Assembly: GCA_024679955.1 (NCBI GenBank)
Contig: JAILCQ010000037.1
Span: 1 to 58,082 of the forward strand
DNA: 58,082 nucleotides
Direction: 5' to 3'
DNA from: Bacillota bacterium
Lineage (GTDB): Bacteria; Bacillota; Dehalobacteriia; UBA4068
The notes beneath the pieces are model-generated. The model was given only the letters and a program-made list of their open reading frames with translations. It did not search any database and was not told the DNA's origin. Positions 43,955 to 51,880 of the stretch are shown piece by piece. The translations under genes were made by a program, and so were the position numbers. The number at the start of each line of letters is the position of its first letter. Positions within the stretch are counted from its first letter, which is position 1.

Positions 43955-44194
43955 ATGACCCAGGATTTTGCAGGCGTAAAACGTTCGCGAAAAAGCAAAA
44001 TGAAAAAGCGGGACGAAGAATGGGATCGGATGAAAATGGAGATCGCCCAGGAATTGGGCTTGTGGGATAAATTGACCAGCCAGGGCTGGAGCGGTCTGTC
44101 CGCGGAAGAAAGCGGACGCTTGGGCGGGATATTGGCCCGCCGCCGCCGTTTGGCGAAAGCGAACGAAAGCGCCATATCCAGGGAAGAAAAGTAA
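43955..44194 (+). CDS. Alpha/beta-type small acid-soluble spore protein
   Basis: A 79-residue protein. The C-terminal part MKMEIAQELGLWDKL, GWSGLSAEESGRLGGILARR matches the alpha/beta-type SASP core, which coats and protects spore DNA. It has a basic N-terminal extension (VKRSRKSKMKKRDEEWD), unlike the shortest SASPs, closer to SspF. The ATG at 43955 is 8 nt after GGAGG; an ATG two codons earlier is too close to it. A terminator follows 10 nt after the stop. Confidence 0.85.
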   Translation: MTQDFAGVKRSRKSKMKKRDEEWDRMKMEIAQELGLWDKLTSQGWSGLSAEESGRLGGILARRRRLAKANESAISREEK

Positions 44195-44204
44195 AAAGAA
44201 TGTT

Positions 44205-44244
44205 CAGGAGCCATTGCGACGGATTTCTCAATGGCTCCTGTTTT
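44205..44244 (+). terminator. Terminator of the SASP gene
   Basis: A 12-bp perfect stem (CAGGAGCCATTG at 44205-44216 with 44229-44240) is followed by TTTT. Confidence 0.85.
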
Positions 44245-44307
44245 ATAATGGACTTGTTGCACATATACATAAGACAAGGGCATCGCTGGGAAAAGGAGGC
44301 CGGTTCC

Positions 44308-45234
44308 ATGGGCTATGTGGTATACGGCGACGTGCTGTTGGCCTTGAATTTTTTCTTTGACTTCTTTTTGCTTTGGTTTGCCGGAAAATTCATGCGCCGC
44401 CGCATACGCTGGCTGCGCCTGACGGCCGCCGCTCTGCTGGGAGCGGCGTATGGCGCGGGGGTGGCGGTATATGCCGGTTCCTTTCTCTACGCCTGGCCGG
44501 CTGCGGCCGCCGTATCCGTTCTTCTGCTGCGCCTGGCCTATCCCTGGCAGGGCTGGCCGGAGTTTTGCCGCTTGGCGGCGGCTTTCTATTTGCTGGCTTT
44601 CGCTATGGCCGGCGCGGGCCTGGCCGCCGCCGCTTTTTTGGCCCAACGGGGCGCGCCTTTGGCCGCCGGGCAGGCGGTGCGGGGGGCGGCGCTGCTGTTC
44701 GCTTTGATCCCCGGCTTCAGCCTGGGCCAACGGGGCTGGCGCTTATTGCGCCGCGCCTGGCAAAAGGAGGATTTCCTGACCGTATTGGAGATCGCCGCCG
44801 CCGGCCGGCTTTTATCCGTACCGGCGCTGATCGATACCGGCAACAACCTATGCGAGCCGGTCAGCGGCCTGCCGGTAGCGGTGGCGGATTATACCGCGCT
44901 GCAGGGCCTGTTTCCTCAGCGCCTGCGTTTGCTGCTGCAGCGCTACGGCGGCGCCGACCCGGCGCAGATCCTGCAAAGCCTGGCTCGGGATGGGGATGTG
45001 GACGGCTGGTGGAAACGACTGCGGCTGATCCCCTTTGCCAGCATCGGCAAGAGCCATGGCTTGTTATTGGGCTTTCGACCGGATAAATTGACGGTGATAA
45101 GCAGCGAAGGCAGACTGACCGCTCCGGGAGTGGTGGCTTTGTCCTTTGGGGAATTGAAAGACCGTCCCTATGGGGCGGTGATCAATCCCCAACTGCTGCA
45201 GGGCGGAGAAAACATAAAGGAGGTTGGCGCATGA
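44308..45234 (+). CDS. spoIIGA: Sigma-E processing aspartic peptidase
   Basis: A 308-residue membrane protease: five hydrophobic helices in the first 150 residues ([21 protein letters not shown] at the start, cut here), then a pepsin-like half-domain with catalytic Asp176 in [11 protein letters not shown]. It sits in the septal membrane and cleaves pro-sigma-E in the mother cell. ATG follows AAAGGAGGCCGGTTCC. Its stop overlaps the sigE start (ATGA), the classical arrangement. Confidence 0.95.
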   Translation: MGYVVYGDVLLALNFFFDFFLLWFAGKFMRRRIRWLRLTAAALLGAAYGAGVAVYAGSFLYAWPAAAAVSVLLLRLAYPWQGWPEFCRLAAAFYLLAFAMAGAGLAAAAFLAQRGAPLAAGQAVRGAALLFALIPGFSLGQRGWRLLRRAWQKEDFLTVLEIAAAGRLLSVPALIDTGNNLCEPVSGLPVAVADYTALQGLFPQRLRLLLQRYGGADPAQILQSLARDGDVDGWWKRLRLIPFASIGKSHGLLLGFRPDKLTVISSEGRLTAPGVVALSFGELKDRPYGAVINPQLLQGGENIKEVGA

Positions 45235-45947
45235 ACCATTGGTTGCGGAATATTGTCTTGCGGTACCGGCTGTGGCGATGCCGTTTGGCCGGCGAGGAGC
45301 GGGTGGACTATATCGGCGGCAGCGATATTTTGCCGCCGCCGCTGCCTGCGGAGGAGGAATCCCGGCTGTTGGCCGCCTGGTCCCGGGGGGATAGCGACGC
45401 CCGCCAGTCCCTGGTGGAACACAATCTGCGTTTGGTGGTATATATCGCCCGCAAGTTTGAAAACACCGGCGTAGGCGTGGAGGATTTGGTTTCCATCGGC
45501 GCCATCGGCCTGATCAAGGCGGTAAACACCTTCGACGCCGGCAAAAAGATCAAGCTGGCCACCTACGCCTCCCGCTGCATCGAAAACGAGATCCTCATGT
45601 ATTTGCGGCGGCACAGCAAAACCAAAGCGGAGGTCAGCTTTGACGAGCCTTTGAATGTGGATTGGGACGGCAATGAATTGCTGCTTTCCGATATATTGGG
45701 GACGGAGGACGATACCGTATACAAATCCATCGAGGAAGATGTGGAACGCAAGCTGCTGTTCGCCGCCATGGCGAAGCTTTCCGCCAGGGAAAAAACCATT
45801 ATGGAGACCCGTTTCGGCCTTTTTGGCAAAGAAGAGAAAACCCAAAAGGAAGTCGCCGAAATGCTGGGCATTTCCCAATCCTATATTTCCCGGCTGGAAA
45901 AACGCATCATCCATAAGCTGCAAAAGGATATTTTAAAAGCGGAATGA
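45231..45947 (+). CDS. sigE: RNA polymerase sporulation sigma factor SigE
   Basis: A 238-residue sigma-70 family factor. The N-terminal pro-region is basic and amphipathic and ends in [19 protein letters not shown], the SpoIIGA-processing context. Region 2 is [22 protein letters not shown] and [11 protein letters not shown]; region 4 is [21 protein letters not shown]. It directs early mother-cell transcription in sporulation. sigG, its usual third neighbour, does not follow here. Confidence 0.95.
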   Translation: MNHWLRNIVLRYRLWRCRLAGEERVDYIGGSDILPPPLPAEEESRLLAAWSRGDSDARQSLVEHNLRLVVYIARKFENTGVGVEDLVSIGAIGLIKAVNTFDAGKKIKLATYASRCIENEILMYLRRHSKTKAEVSFDEPLNVDWDGNELLLSDILGTEDDTVYKSIEEDVERKLLFAAMAKLSAREKTIMETRFGLFGKEEKTQKEVAEMLGISQSYISRLEKRIIHKLQKDILKAE

Positions 45948-46021
45948 TTTTGCCTTTGGCCGCCCCTTGTGATATAGTAAACGCATACGGTTGCCGGAAG
46001 GGGAAAACAGGGGCGAGGCCT

Positions 46022-46558
46022 ATGGATTTACAGATTTTGGATTGGATTCGGGAAAACATATATTGCGATTGGCTGACGCCGGCGATGGCCCTTTTCTCCT
46101 GGATGGGGGAAGGGGCGGCTTTTTGGCTGTTGCTTTGCGGCGTATTGCTATGGCGGAAGGACAGCCGCCGTTATGCCGTGGCCGCTTTGCTGGCCATGCT
46201 GCTTTCCCTGTTGCTTTGCAATTTGGCGCTGAAGCCCCTGGTGGCCCGGCCCCGGCCGTTTCTTCCGGGAGAAGATGCGGTTTTGCCGGTTTTGCGCACG
46301 GGGGATTATTCTTTCCCCTCGGGACATGCTTCCGCTTCTTTTGCCGCCGCTATCGCCTTGTCCGGTTGGCGGCGCTGGGGCCGTATCCTTTTTCCGCTTT
46401 TGGCCGCCTGCATCGCCTTTTCCCGTTTGTATTTTTATCTGCATTATCCCGGCGACGTATTGGCCGGCGCTTTGTTGGGGACGGCTTTGTCCTGGCCGGC
46501 CCTGTGGATGGCCGGCCGTTTGCAGCAAAAGTGGCCTTGTTTCTTTGACCCAAGCTGA
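46022..46558 (+). CDS. PAP2 family phosphatase
   Basis: A 178-residue membrane protein with about five helices and the three PAP2 motifs: KPLVARPRPF, SFPSGHAS, and SRLYFYLHYPGDVLAG. It probably removes phosphate from undecaprenyl pyrophosphate or another lipid phosphate. ATG at 46022 follows GGGGCGAGG; an upstream in-frame start reaches into sigE. It follows sigE by 74 nt. Confidence 0.92.
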   Translation: MDLQILDWIRENIYCDWLTPAMALFSWMGEGAAFWLLLCGVLLWRKDSRRYAVAALLAMLLSLLLCNLALKPLVARPRPFLPGEDAVLPVLRTGDYSFPSGHASASFAAAIALSGWRRWGRILFPLLAACIAFSRLYFYLHYPGDVLAGALLGTALSWPALWMAGRLQQKWPCFFDPS

Positions 46559-46561
46559 TAC

Positions 46562-46590
46562 TTGTTTTCCCTTGACGGCTATGCTAGAAT
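46562..46590 (+). promoter_or_regulatory. Probable promoter of the pyridoxal kinase gene
   Basis: TTGTTT (46562-46567) and TAGAAT (46585-46590) are 17 nt apart. They would give a 135-nt GC-rich leader with possible hairpins before the coding region. Confidence 0.5.
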
Positions 46591-46733
46591 AACCCTGCAA
46601 ACCGCAGGCGAAACAAATGCCCTTGCCGGGGCGGCGTCCGTTCGTTGTTTCGTCCAACGTTTACCGGAAAAAGAAAACCGGCCGCCGGGGGTTTTCCATC
46701 CAGCCGGCGCAGCCGCAAGGAGGATGTCTGTAT

Positions 46734-47573
46734 ATGACCAATATGTTGCCGCGGGTAGCGGCGGTACACGATGTTTCCGGTTACGGCAAATGCGCTTTGA
46801 CCGTGGCCATGCCCATACTGTCCGCCGCCGGCGTGGAAGTATGTCCTTTGCCCACCGCATTGCTGTCCACCAATACGCTGTTTGAGAACTTCACTTTTTT
46901 TGATTTCACCCCCTATATGGACGCATATGTGGACCATTGGCAAAGCCTGAAGTTGAAATTCGATTGCGTATACAGCGGCTTTTTGGGCTCGGTAAAACAA
47001 ATCGCCGTGGTGACCCGGCTGGCGCAGGAATTTGATAGCGGCATCGCGGTGATCGATCCGGTGATGGGGGATAACGGCAACGTTATCAAAACCTATACGC
47101 CGGAAATGTGCCGGGAAATGGCCAAACTGGTGGGTATTTCCCATCTGACCACTCCCAATATTACCGAAGCCTGTATCCTCACAGGCAGGACGTATCAAGG
47201 CGAAGAACTGTCCCGGGAAGACTGCCAAAAGATCTGCGGCGAGATCCGGGAATTGGGCGCGCAAAGCGTGGTGCTCACCGGCGTGCAGCGGAACGGCGTT
47301 TTATACAATTGCGGCCTGTCGGCGCAAACCGGCTATTTTGAAAAGGAAATCGATTTATTGCCCTTCCATATGCACGGCACCGGCGACGTGTTTACCAGCG
47401 TTTTGGTAGGCGGCCTGGTGCGGGGCTATGATTTGCCCCAAAGCGTGGAAAGCGCCGCCGCCTTTGTCTACGACGCCATGACGGCCAGCCGGGATTTGCC
47501 GGATGTGTTCGACCGGGGCGTGGGCTTTGAATTGATCGCCCATAAGCTGGGGACAGGCATTTACCGGCGTTGA
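46734..47573 (+). CDS. pdxY: Pyridoxal/pyridoxamine kinase
   Basis: A 279-residue ribokinase-family enzyme of the PdxY/PdxK type: VAAVHDVSGYGKCALTVAMP, PTALLSTNT, VIDPVMGDNG, TPNITEAC, and catalytic Asp in HMHGTGDVF. It phosphorylates B6 vitamers to PLP/PMP. ATG at 46734 follows AAGGAGG. PLP is the cofactor of GcvPB and the aminotransferase in this window. It ends at a strong terminator. Confidence 0.92.
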   Translation: MTNMLPRVAAVHDVSGYGKCALTVAMPILSAAGVEVCPLPTALLSTNTLFENFTFFDFTPYMDAYVDHWQSLKLKFDCVYSGFLGSVKQIAVVTRLAQEFDSGIAVIDPVMGDNGNVIKTYTPEMCREMAKLVGISHLTTPNITEACILTGRTYQGEELSREDCQKICGEIRELGAQSVVLTGVQRNGVLYNCGLSAQTGYFEKEIDLLPFHMHGTGDVFTSVLVGGLVRGYDLPQSVESAAAFVYDAMTASRDLPDVFDRGVGFELIAHKLGTGIYRR

Positions 47574-47609
47574 CGCCGGGATTGCATCCTTTCGTTAATA
47601 TTTTTTTAG

Positions 47610-47644
47610 AAAAAGGCTTCCGTCTCTATGCGGAAGCCTTTTTT
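47610..47644 (+). terminator. Terminator of pdxY
   Basis: A 13-bp stem (AAAAAGGCTTCCG at 47610-47622 with 47631-47643) is followed by T residues. Confidence 0.92.
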
Positions 47645-47788
47645 CTATGGGGCGTTGCACCGTTGTCCGGGCTGCCTGTGAGCGGGGTCCGGTTTGTATT
47701 ATGGGGCCGTTTATGATATATTTAGGATATAGCGAAGGAGAATCAACGAAGGAAAACCGCCGGTTGGCGGCGGAACATGGAGCGTAGA

Positions 47789-48538
47789 ATGGATCAGGCA
47801 GAACCCATCCGTTTGCAAAAATTTTTGGCCGAACGGGGCGTGGCTTCCCGCCGGGCCGCGGAACAGATGATCGCCGCCGGCCGCGTGCAGGTCAACGGCA
47901 AAACCGTGACCGATATGGGCGTGAAGATCGTCCCGGAACGGGACCGGGTGCTGGTGGACGGCGCGGAGCCCCCCGCTCCGCCGCAGCTGCGTTATATCCT
48001 GCTGCATAAACCCACGGGCTATATTTGCTCCGTGCGGGACGAAAAAGGCCGCCGCACCGTTCTGGACCTGGTGCCGGCGGCGCAGCGGCTGTATCCGGTG
48101 GGCCGCCTGGATTACGATACTTCCGGCCTGCTGTTGCTGACAAACGACGGCGCTTTGACCCATGCTTTGCTGCACCCCAGCCGCCAGGTGGAAAAAACCT
48201 ATTGGGCGGAAACAGAGGCCGTGCCTGATGAATCAGGGCTGCAGCGATTGCGCCGGGGCGTGTATCTCAGCGATGGCAAAACCGCCCCGGCCAAAGCCCG
48301 CATCGTCAAACGGCTGCCGGACGGGGCTGTGGTGGAACTGACCATACATGAAGGGCGCAACCGGCAGGTGCGGCGCATGATGGAAGCGATAAACTGCCCG
48401 GTGCGCCGTTTGAAGCGGGTATCCGTGGCCTTTTTGACCCTGGAGGGGCTGCCTTTGGGCGGGTGGCGGGAGCTTAGCCCGGAAGAAGTCGCGCGCTTGT
48501 CGGCCTATGTCCGGCAGGAAACGCCAAAACGGCGCTGA
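47789..48538 (+). CDS. RluB/RsuA-family 16S/23S rRNA pseudouridine synthase
   Basis: A 249-residue protein: N-terminal S4 RNA-binding domain (RLQKFLAERGVASRRAAEQMI) and pseudouridine synthase domain with catalytic Asp108 in GRLDYDTSGLLLL, later HEGRNRQVRRM. It most resembles RluB, which acts on 23S rRNA helix 89. ATG at 47789 after GGAGCGTAGA is favoured; ATG four codons earlier is possible. Downstream flavoprotein gene starts 26 nt later. Confidence 0.93.
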   Translation: MDQAEPIRLQKFLAERGVASRRAAEQMIAAGRVQVNGKTVTDMGVKIVPERDRVLVDGAEPPAPPQLRYILLHKPTGYICSVRDEKGRRTVLDLVPAAQRLYPVGRLDYDTSGLLLLTNDGALTHALLHPSRQVEKTYWAETEAVPDESGLQRLRRGVYLSDGKTAPAKARIVKRLPDGAVVELTIHEGRNRQVRRMMEAINCPVRRLKRVSVAFLTLEGLPLGGWRELSPEEVARLSAYVRQETPKRR

Positions 48539-48564
48539 TGGGAACAGGCATAGGGAGGATAGCA

Positions 48565-49800
48565 ATGGATGTGATCGTCATCGGCGGCGGGCCCGCCGGT
48601 ATGATGGCTGCCTGGGCCGCCGCCATGGAAGGGGCGGCGGTATGTCTGTGGGAGCGCAATGCCCGTCTGGGCCGCAAGCTGGCCATTACCGGTAAAGGAC
48701 GCTGTAATATCACCAATCAATGCGAGATCGAGGAATTGGTGCGGCATATCCCCGGCAACGGTTCGTTTCTCTACGGGGCCTTTTCCCGTTTTTCTCCCCA
48801 GGATATCATGGATTTTTTTGCCCGGGCCGGCGTGCCGGTAAAGGTGGAGCGGGGTCGGCGGGTTTTCCCCCAGTCCGATAAAGCCGCCGATGTGGTCAAC
48901 GCCATGACCCAGGCCTTGCGCGACGCCGGCGTCACCGTGGCTTATGAGCGCCGGGCCAAGTCCCTGCGCATACAGGATGGCGCGGTGCAGGGCGTTGTTG
49001 ATGGGCAGGGCCGGTTTTTCCCCGCTTCCCGGGTGATCGTCGCCTGCGGCGGCGCGTCCTATCCCGCCACCGGTTCCACCGGCGACGGCTACCGTCTGGC
49101 CGAGGACGCCGGCCATACGGTGATCCCGCCCCAGCCTTCCCTGGCTCCTTTGACCACGGTGGAAACCTGGCCGGAACAGGTGATGGGGCTGAGTTTGAAA
49201 AACGTTCGCCTGAAAGCGGAAAAAGAGGGCAAACTTTTGGGGGAGGAATTCGGCGAAATGCTGTTCACCCATTTCGGCATCTCCGGCCCCATCGTGCTCA
49301 CCCTGTCCCGGCCGGTGATCGAGGCCGGCGGGGCGGGGGTGCGCCTGTATTTGGATTTGAAACCGGCTTTGCGTCCGGAGCAGCTGCGGCGGCGGCTGGA
49401 TCGGGATCTGCAAAAGTTCTGCCGCCGGCAATTGCAAAATGGCATGGACGATTTGCTGCCCGCCTCGCTGATCCCGGTATTCCTGGGCTTGAGCGGCGTG
49501 GATGTGCATAAACCCTGCAATCAATTGACCAGGGAAGAGCGGCAAACCCTGGCTTTGCTGATGAAAGCGATACCCCTGACGGTGCAGGGCTGCCGGCCCC
49601 TGGCCGAGGCCATTGTCACCAAGGGCGGCGTGCGGGTGGATCAGGTTTCGCCCAAAACCATGGAATCCAAACTGGCCCAGGGCCTGTATTTTGCCGGCGA
49701 AGTATTGGACGTGGACGGCTATACCGGCGGTTACAATTTGCAAATCGCCTGGAGCAGCGGTTATGTGGCCGGACAGGCCGCCGGAAGAAGCATGGAATAA
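48565..49800 (+). CDS. BaiN/HI0933-family FAD-dependent oxidoreductase
   Basis: A 411-residue flavoprotein: N-terminal dinucleotide-binding IVIGGGPAGMMAAWAAA, GRKLAITGKGRCNITN, GGASYPATGSTGDGY, FTHFGISGPIVL and C-terminal GLYFAGEVLDVDGYTGGYNLQIAW. The family (HI0933/YtfP/BaiN) is broad, and few members have a known substrate; BaiN was implicated in bile acid 7-dehydroxylation, while most are housekeeping proteins. ATG follows AGGGAGGATAGCA. Confidence 0.9.
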   Translation: MDVIVIGGGPAGMMAAWAAAMEGAAVCLWERNARLGRKLAITGKGRCNITNQCEIEELVRHIPGNGSFLYGAFSRFSPQDIMDFFARAGVPVKVERGRRVFPQSDKAADVVNAMTQALRDAGVTVAYERRAKSLRIQDGAVQGVVDGQGRFFPASRVIVACGGASYPATGSTGDGYRLAEDAGHTVIPPQPSLAPLTTVETWPEQVMGLSLKNVRLKAEKEGKLLGEEFGEMLFTHFGISGPIVLTLSRPVIEAGGAGVRLYLDLKPALRPEQLRRRLDRDLQKFCRRQLQNGMDDLLPASLIPVFLGLSGVDVHKPCNQLTREERQTLALLMKAIPLTVQGCRPLAEAIVTKGGVRVDQVSPKTMESKLAQGLYFAGEVLDVDGYTGGYNLQIAWSSGYVAGQAAGRSME

Positions 49801-49846
49801 GGCCCCGCCGTCCGGCGGCCGGGCAGCGTATCCGGGGGGAGCAAGC

Positions 49847-51775
49847 ATGGAACAGACAAAGCATATCGTGGTGGGGGTGGCCGGCCATGTGGATCATGGC
49901 AAAACATTGCTGACCGCCGCCTTGACCGGGGTGGATACCGACCGCCTGCCGGATGAAAAACGGCGGGGCATGACCATCGTGCCGGGCTTCGCGCCCTTGC
50001 CGGTAAGCGATCGCTTGCATTTGGCCTTGATCGATGTGCCGGGCCACGAGCGTTTCGTCAAAAATATGCTGTCCGGGGTGGGCGGCATCGATATGGCTCT
50101 GCTGGTGGTGGCGGCGGACGAAGGCGTCATGCCCCAAACCCTGGAACACCTGCATATCCTGGAGCTGCTGGGGATCGATAAAGGCGTGGCGGTGATCAGC
50201 AAAATCGACGGCGTGGACGGAGAAAGACGGGCCGCGGCCCGTCGGCAGCTGGAGCAGACCCTGGCCGGGACTTTGCTGCAAAACGCGCCGGTGATCGAGG
50301 CTTCCGCCTATACCGGCGAAAATATCCTTCTGGTCAAAGAGGCCTTGGCTGCCGTGGCCATGCAGACGGCTGCCAAGTCCGCCGCCGGTTTTTGCCGTTT
50401 GCCCATCGACCGGGTGTTCAGCAAAACCGGCTTCGGCACGGTGGTCACCGGCACCCTGTGGATGGGACGCATCCGCGAGGGACAGATTTTGCAGTTAACG
50501 CCGGGGGAAACCCTGGCCCGGGTGCGGGGCCTGCAAGCCTACGGCAAAACCGTGGCGGAAGCGGCGGCCGGCAGCCGGGTGGCGGTCAATCTTGCCGGCG
50601 TGGAAGTGCAGGATATCCCGGTGGGCAGCTGGTTGGCGGAGCCTCGGACGCTCCGCGCCGCCAGCCGTCTGGACGCGGCTTTATCCCTGCTTTCCGACGC
50701 CGCCCCTTTGAAAGATCAGGACCGGCTGTGGGTGCATCATGGCGCGGGCCGGGTCATGGGGCGGATCCGCCTGCTGGACGCCGCGGAACTGCAGCCGGGA
50801 CAAAGCCGGTTTGCCCAAATCCAGCTGGCAGCCCCTTTGTGCCCGGTGGTGGGCGACCGCTTGATCCTGCGGCGGCATTCGCCGGCGGCTACCGTAGGCG
50901 GCGGCGCGGTTTTGGCGGTGGATCCGCCCCGGCATAAACGCTTCGACGGGGCGGTGCTGCGGGAACTGACGGTGAAGCAAAAGGGCGACGGCCCGGCCAT
51001 GACCGGCGATTTGCTGCGGCGGCAGGCCCAGCCTTTGCCTGCGGCAGCCGTCTCCCGGCTGTGCGGTATGCCGCCGGAAGAGGCAGACGCCGCTTTGGCG
51101 CTTTTGACCGATCGCGGCAAGGCCCTGCGTTTGCCTGCCGGTAAAGAAACATATTATCTGGATGCCCAGATCGCGGAGGAACAAAAACTGCATATTTTGC
51201 AAGCCTTGGACGCCTATCACCGGCGTTATCCTTTGCGGGCAGGCATGCCCGCAGCGGAATTGCGGCAGCGCTTCCTGGCTGCCTATCCGCCGAAAGCCGT
51301 AGGCGTCCTGCTGCAAAAGTGGCAGGATGGGGCTTTTTTGCAGGTCAAGGGTTCTTTGGTCTCCGTCTTTGGCTTCCACAGCCGGCCTTCCCGTCAGCAA
51401 AGAGAGATATTGAAACGGCTGACCGCCATCTATGAGCGGGCCGGTTTGTCTCCGGAACCCTGGGAGCAGGTGATAAAAAAGATACCCCTGTCTCCGGCGG
51501 AGGCCGGAGACTATTTGCAATGGCTGGCGGAGCAGGGGCGCCTATGCCGCTGCGGCGACTGCTGGTTCAGCGTTGCGGCGTTGGAGCGGGGGGAAGCCTT
51601 GCTGCGCCGGCGTTTTGCCGAGGAACCCTTTACCCTGGCCCAGGCCAGAGACGTATTGGGCGTCAGCCGCAAATATGCGCTTTTGCTGCTGGAATATTTG
51701 GATCAGCGCAAAATCACCCTGCGGCAGCAGGATAGCCGAAGTTTTCGGGTGCAAGGGAAAAGCCGACAGGCATAA
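49847..51775 (+). CDS. selB: Selenocysteine-specific elongation factor
   Basis: A 642-residue translation GTPase: GTP-binding AGHVDHGKT at residues 12-20, DVPGHERFVKNML, ISKIDG in place of NKxD, EF-Tu-like domains 2 and 3, then a C-terminal winged-helix region (about 370-640) that binds SECIS RNA. It brings Sec-tRNA to in-frame UGA codons. ATG after GGGGGGAGCAAGC. selA, selD and tRNA-Sec are not in the window. Confidence 0.95.
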   Translation: MEQTKHIVVGVAGHVDHGKTLLTAALTGVDTDRLPDEKRRGMTIVPGFAPLPVSDRLHLALIDVPGHERFVKNMLSGVGGIDMALLVVAADEGVMPQTLEHLHILELLGIDKGVAVISKIDGVDGERRAAARRQLEQTLAGTLLQNAPVIEASAYTGENILLVKEALAAVAMQTAAKSAAGFCRLPIDRVFSKTGFGTVVTGTLWMGRIREGQILQLTPGETLARVRGLQAYGKTVAEAAAGSRVAVNLAGVEVQDIPVGSWLAEPRTLRAASRLDAALSLLSDAAPLKDQDRLWVHHGAGRVMGRIRLLDAAELQPGQSRFAQIQLAAPLCPVVGDRLILRRHSPAATVGGGAVLAVDPPRHKRFDGAVLRELTVKQKGDGPAMTGDLLRRQAQPLPAAAVSRLCGMPPEEADAALALLTDRGKALRLPAGKETYYLDAQIAEEQKLHILQALDAYHRRYPLRAGMPAAELRQRFLAAYPPKAVGVLLQKWQDGAFLQVKGSLVSVFGFHSRPSRQQREILKRLTAIYERAGLSPEPWEQVIKKIPLSPAEAGDYLQWLAEQGRLCRCGDCWFSVAALERGEALLRRRFAEEPFTLAQARDVLGVSRKYALLLLEYLDQRKITLRQQDSRSFRVQGKSRQA

Positions 51776-51792
51776 AAGCGCGGCCGCGCTTT
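51774..51792 (+). terminator. Weak hairpin after selB
   Basis: A 7-bp stem (AAAGCGC at 51775-51781 with 51786-51792) begins in the stop codon of selB. There is little T tail. Confidence 0.3.
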
Positions 51793-51880
51793 CATAGCAT
51801 TTCATGAAGCGTAGTAAGCCTTAAGGAATGATATATGTGGGCATTTTGTAATAGTGTATGCATAATGGGAGGTGGATGCT

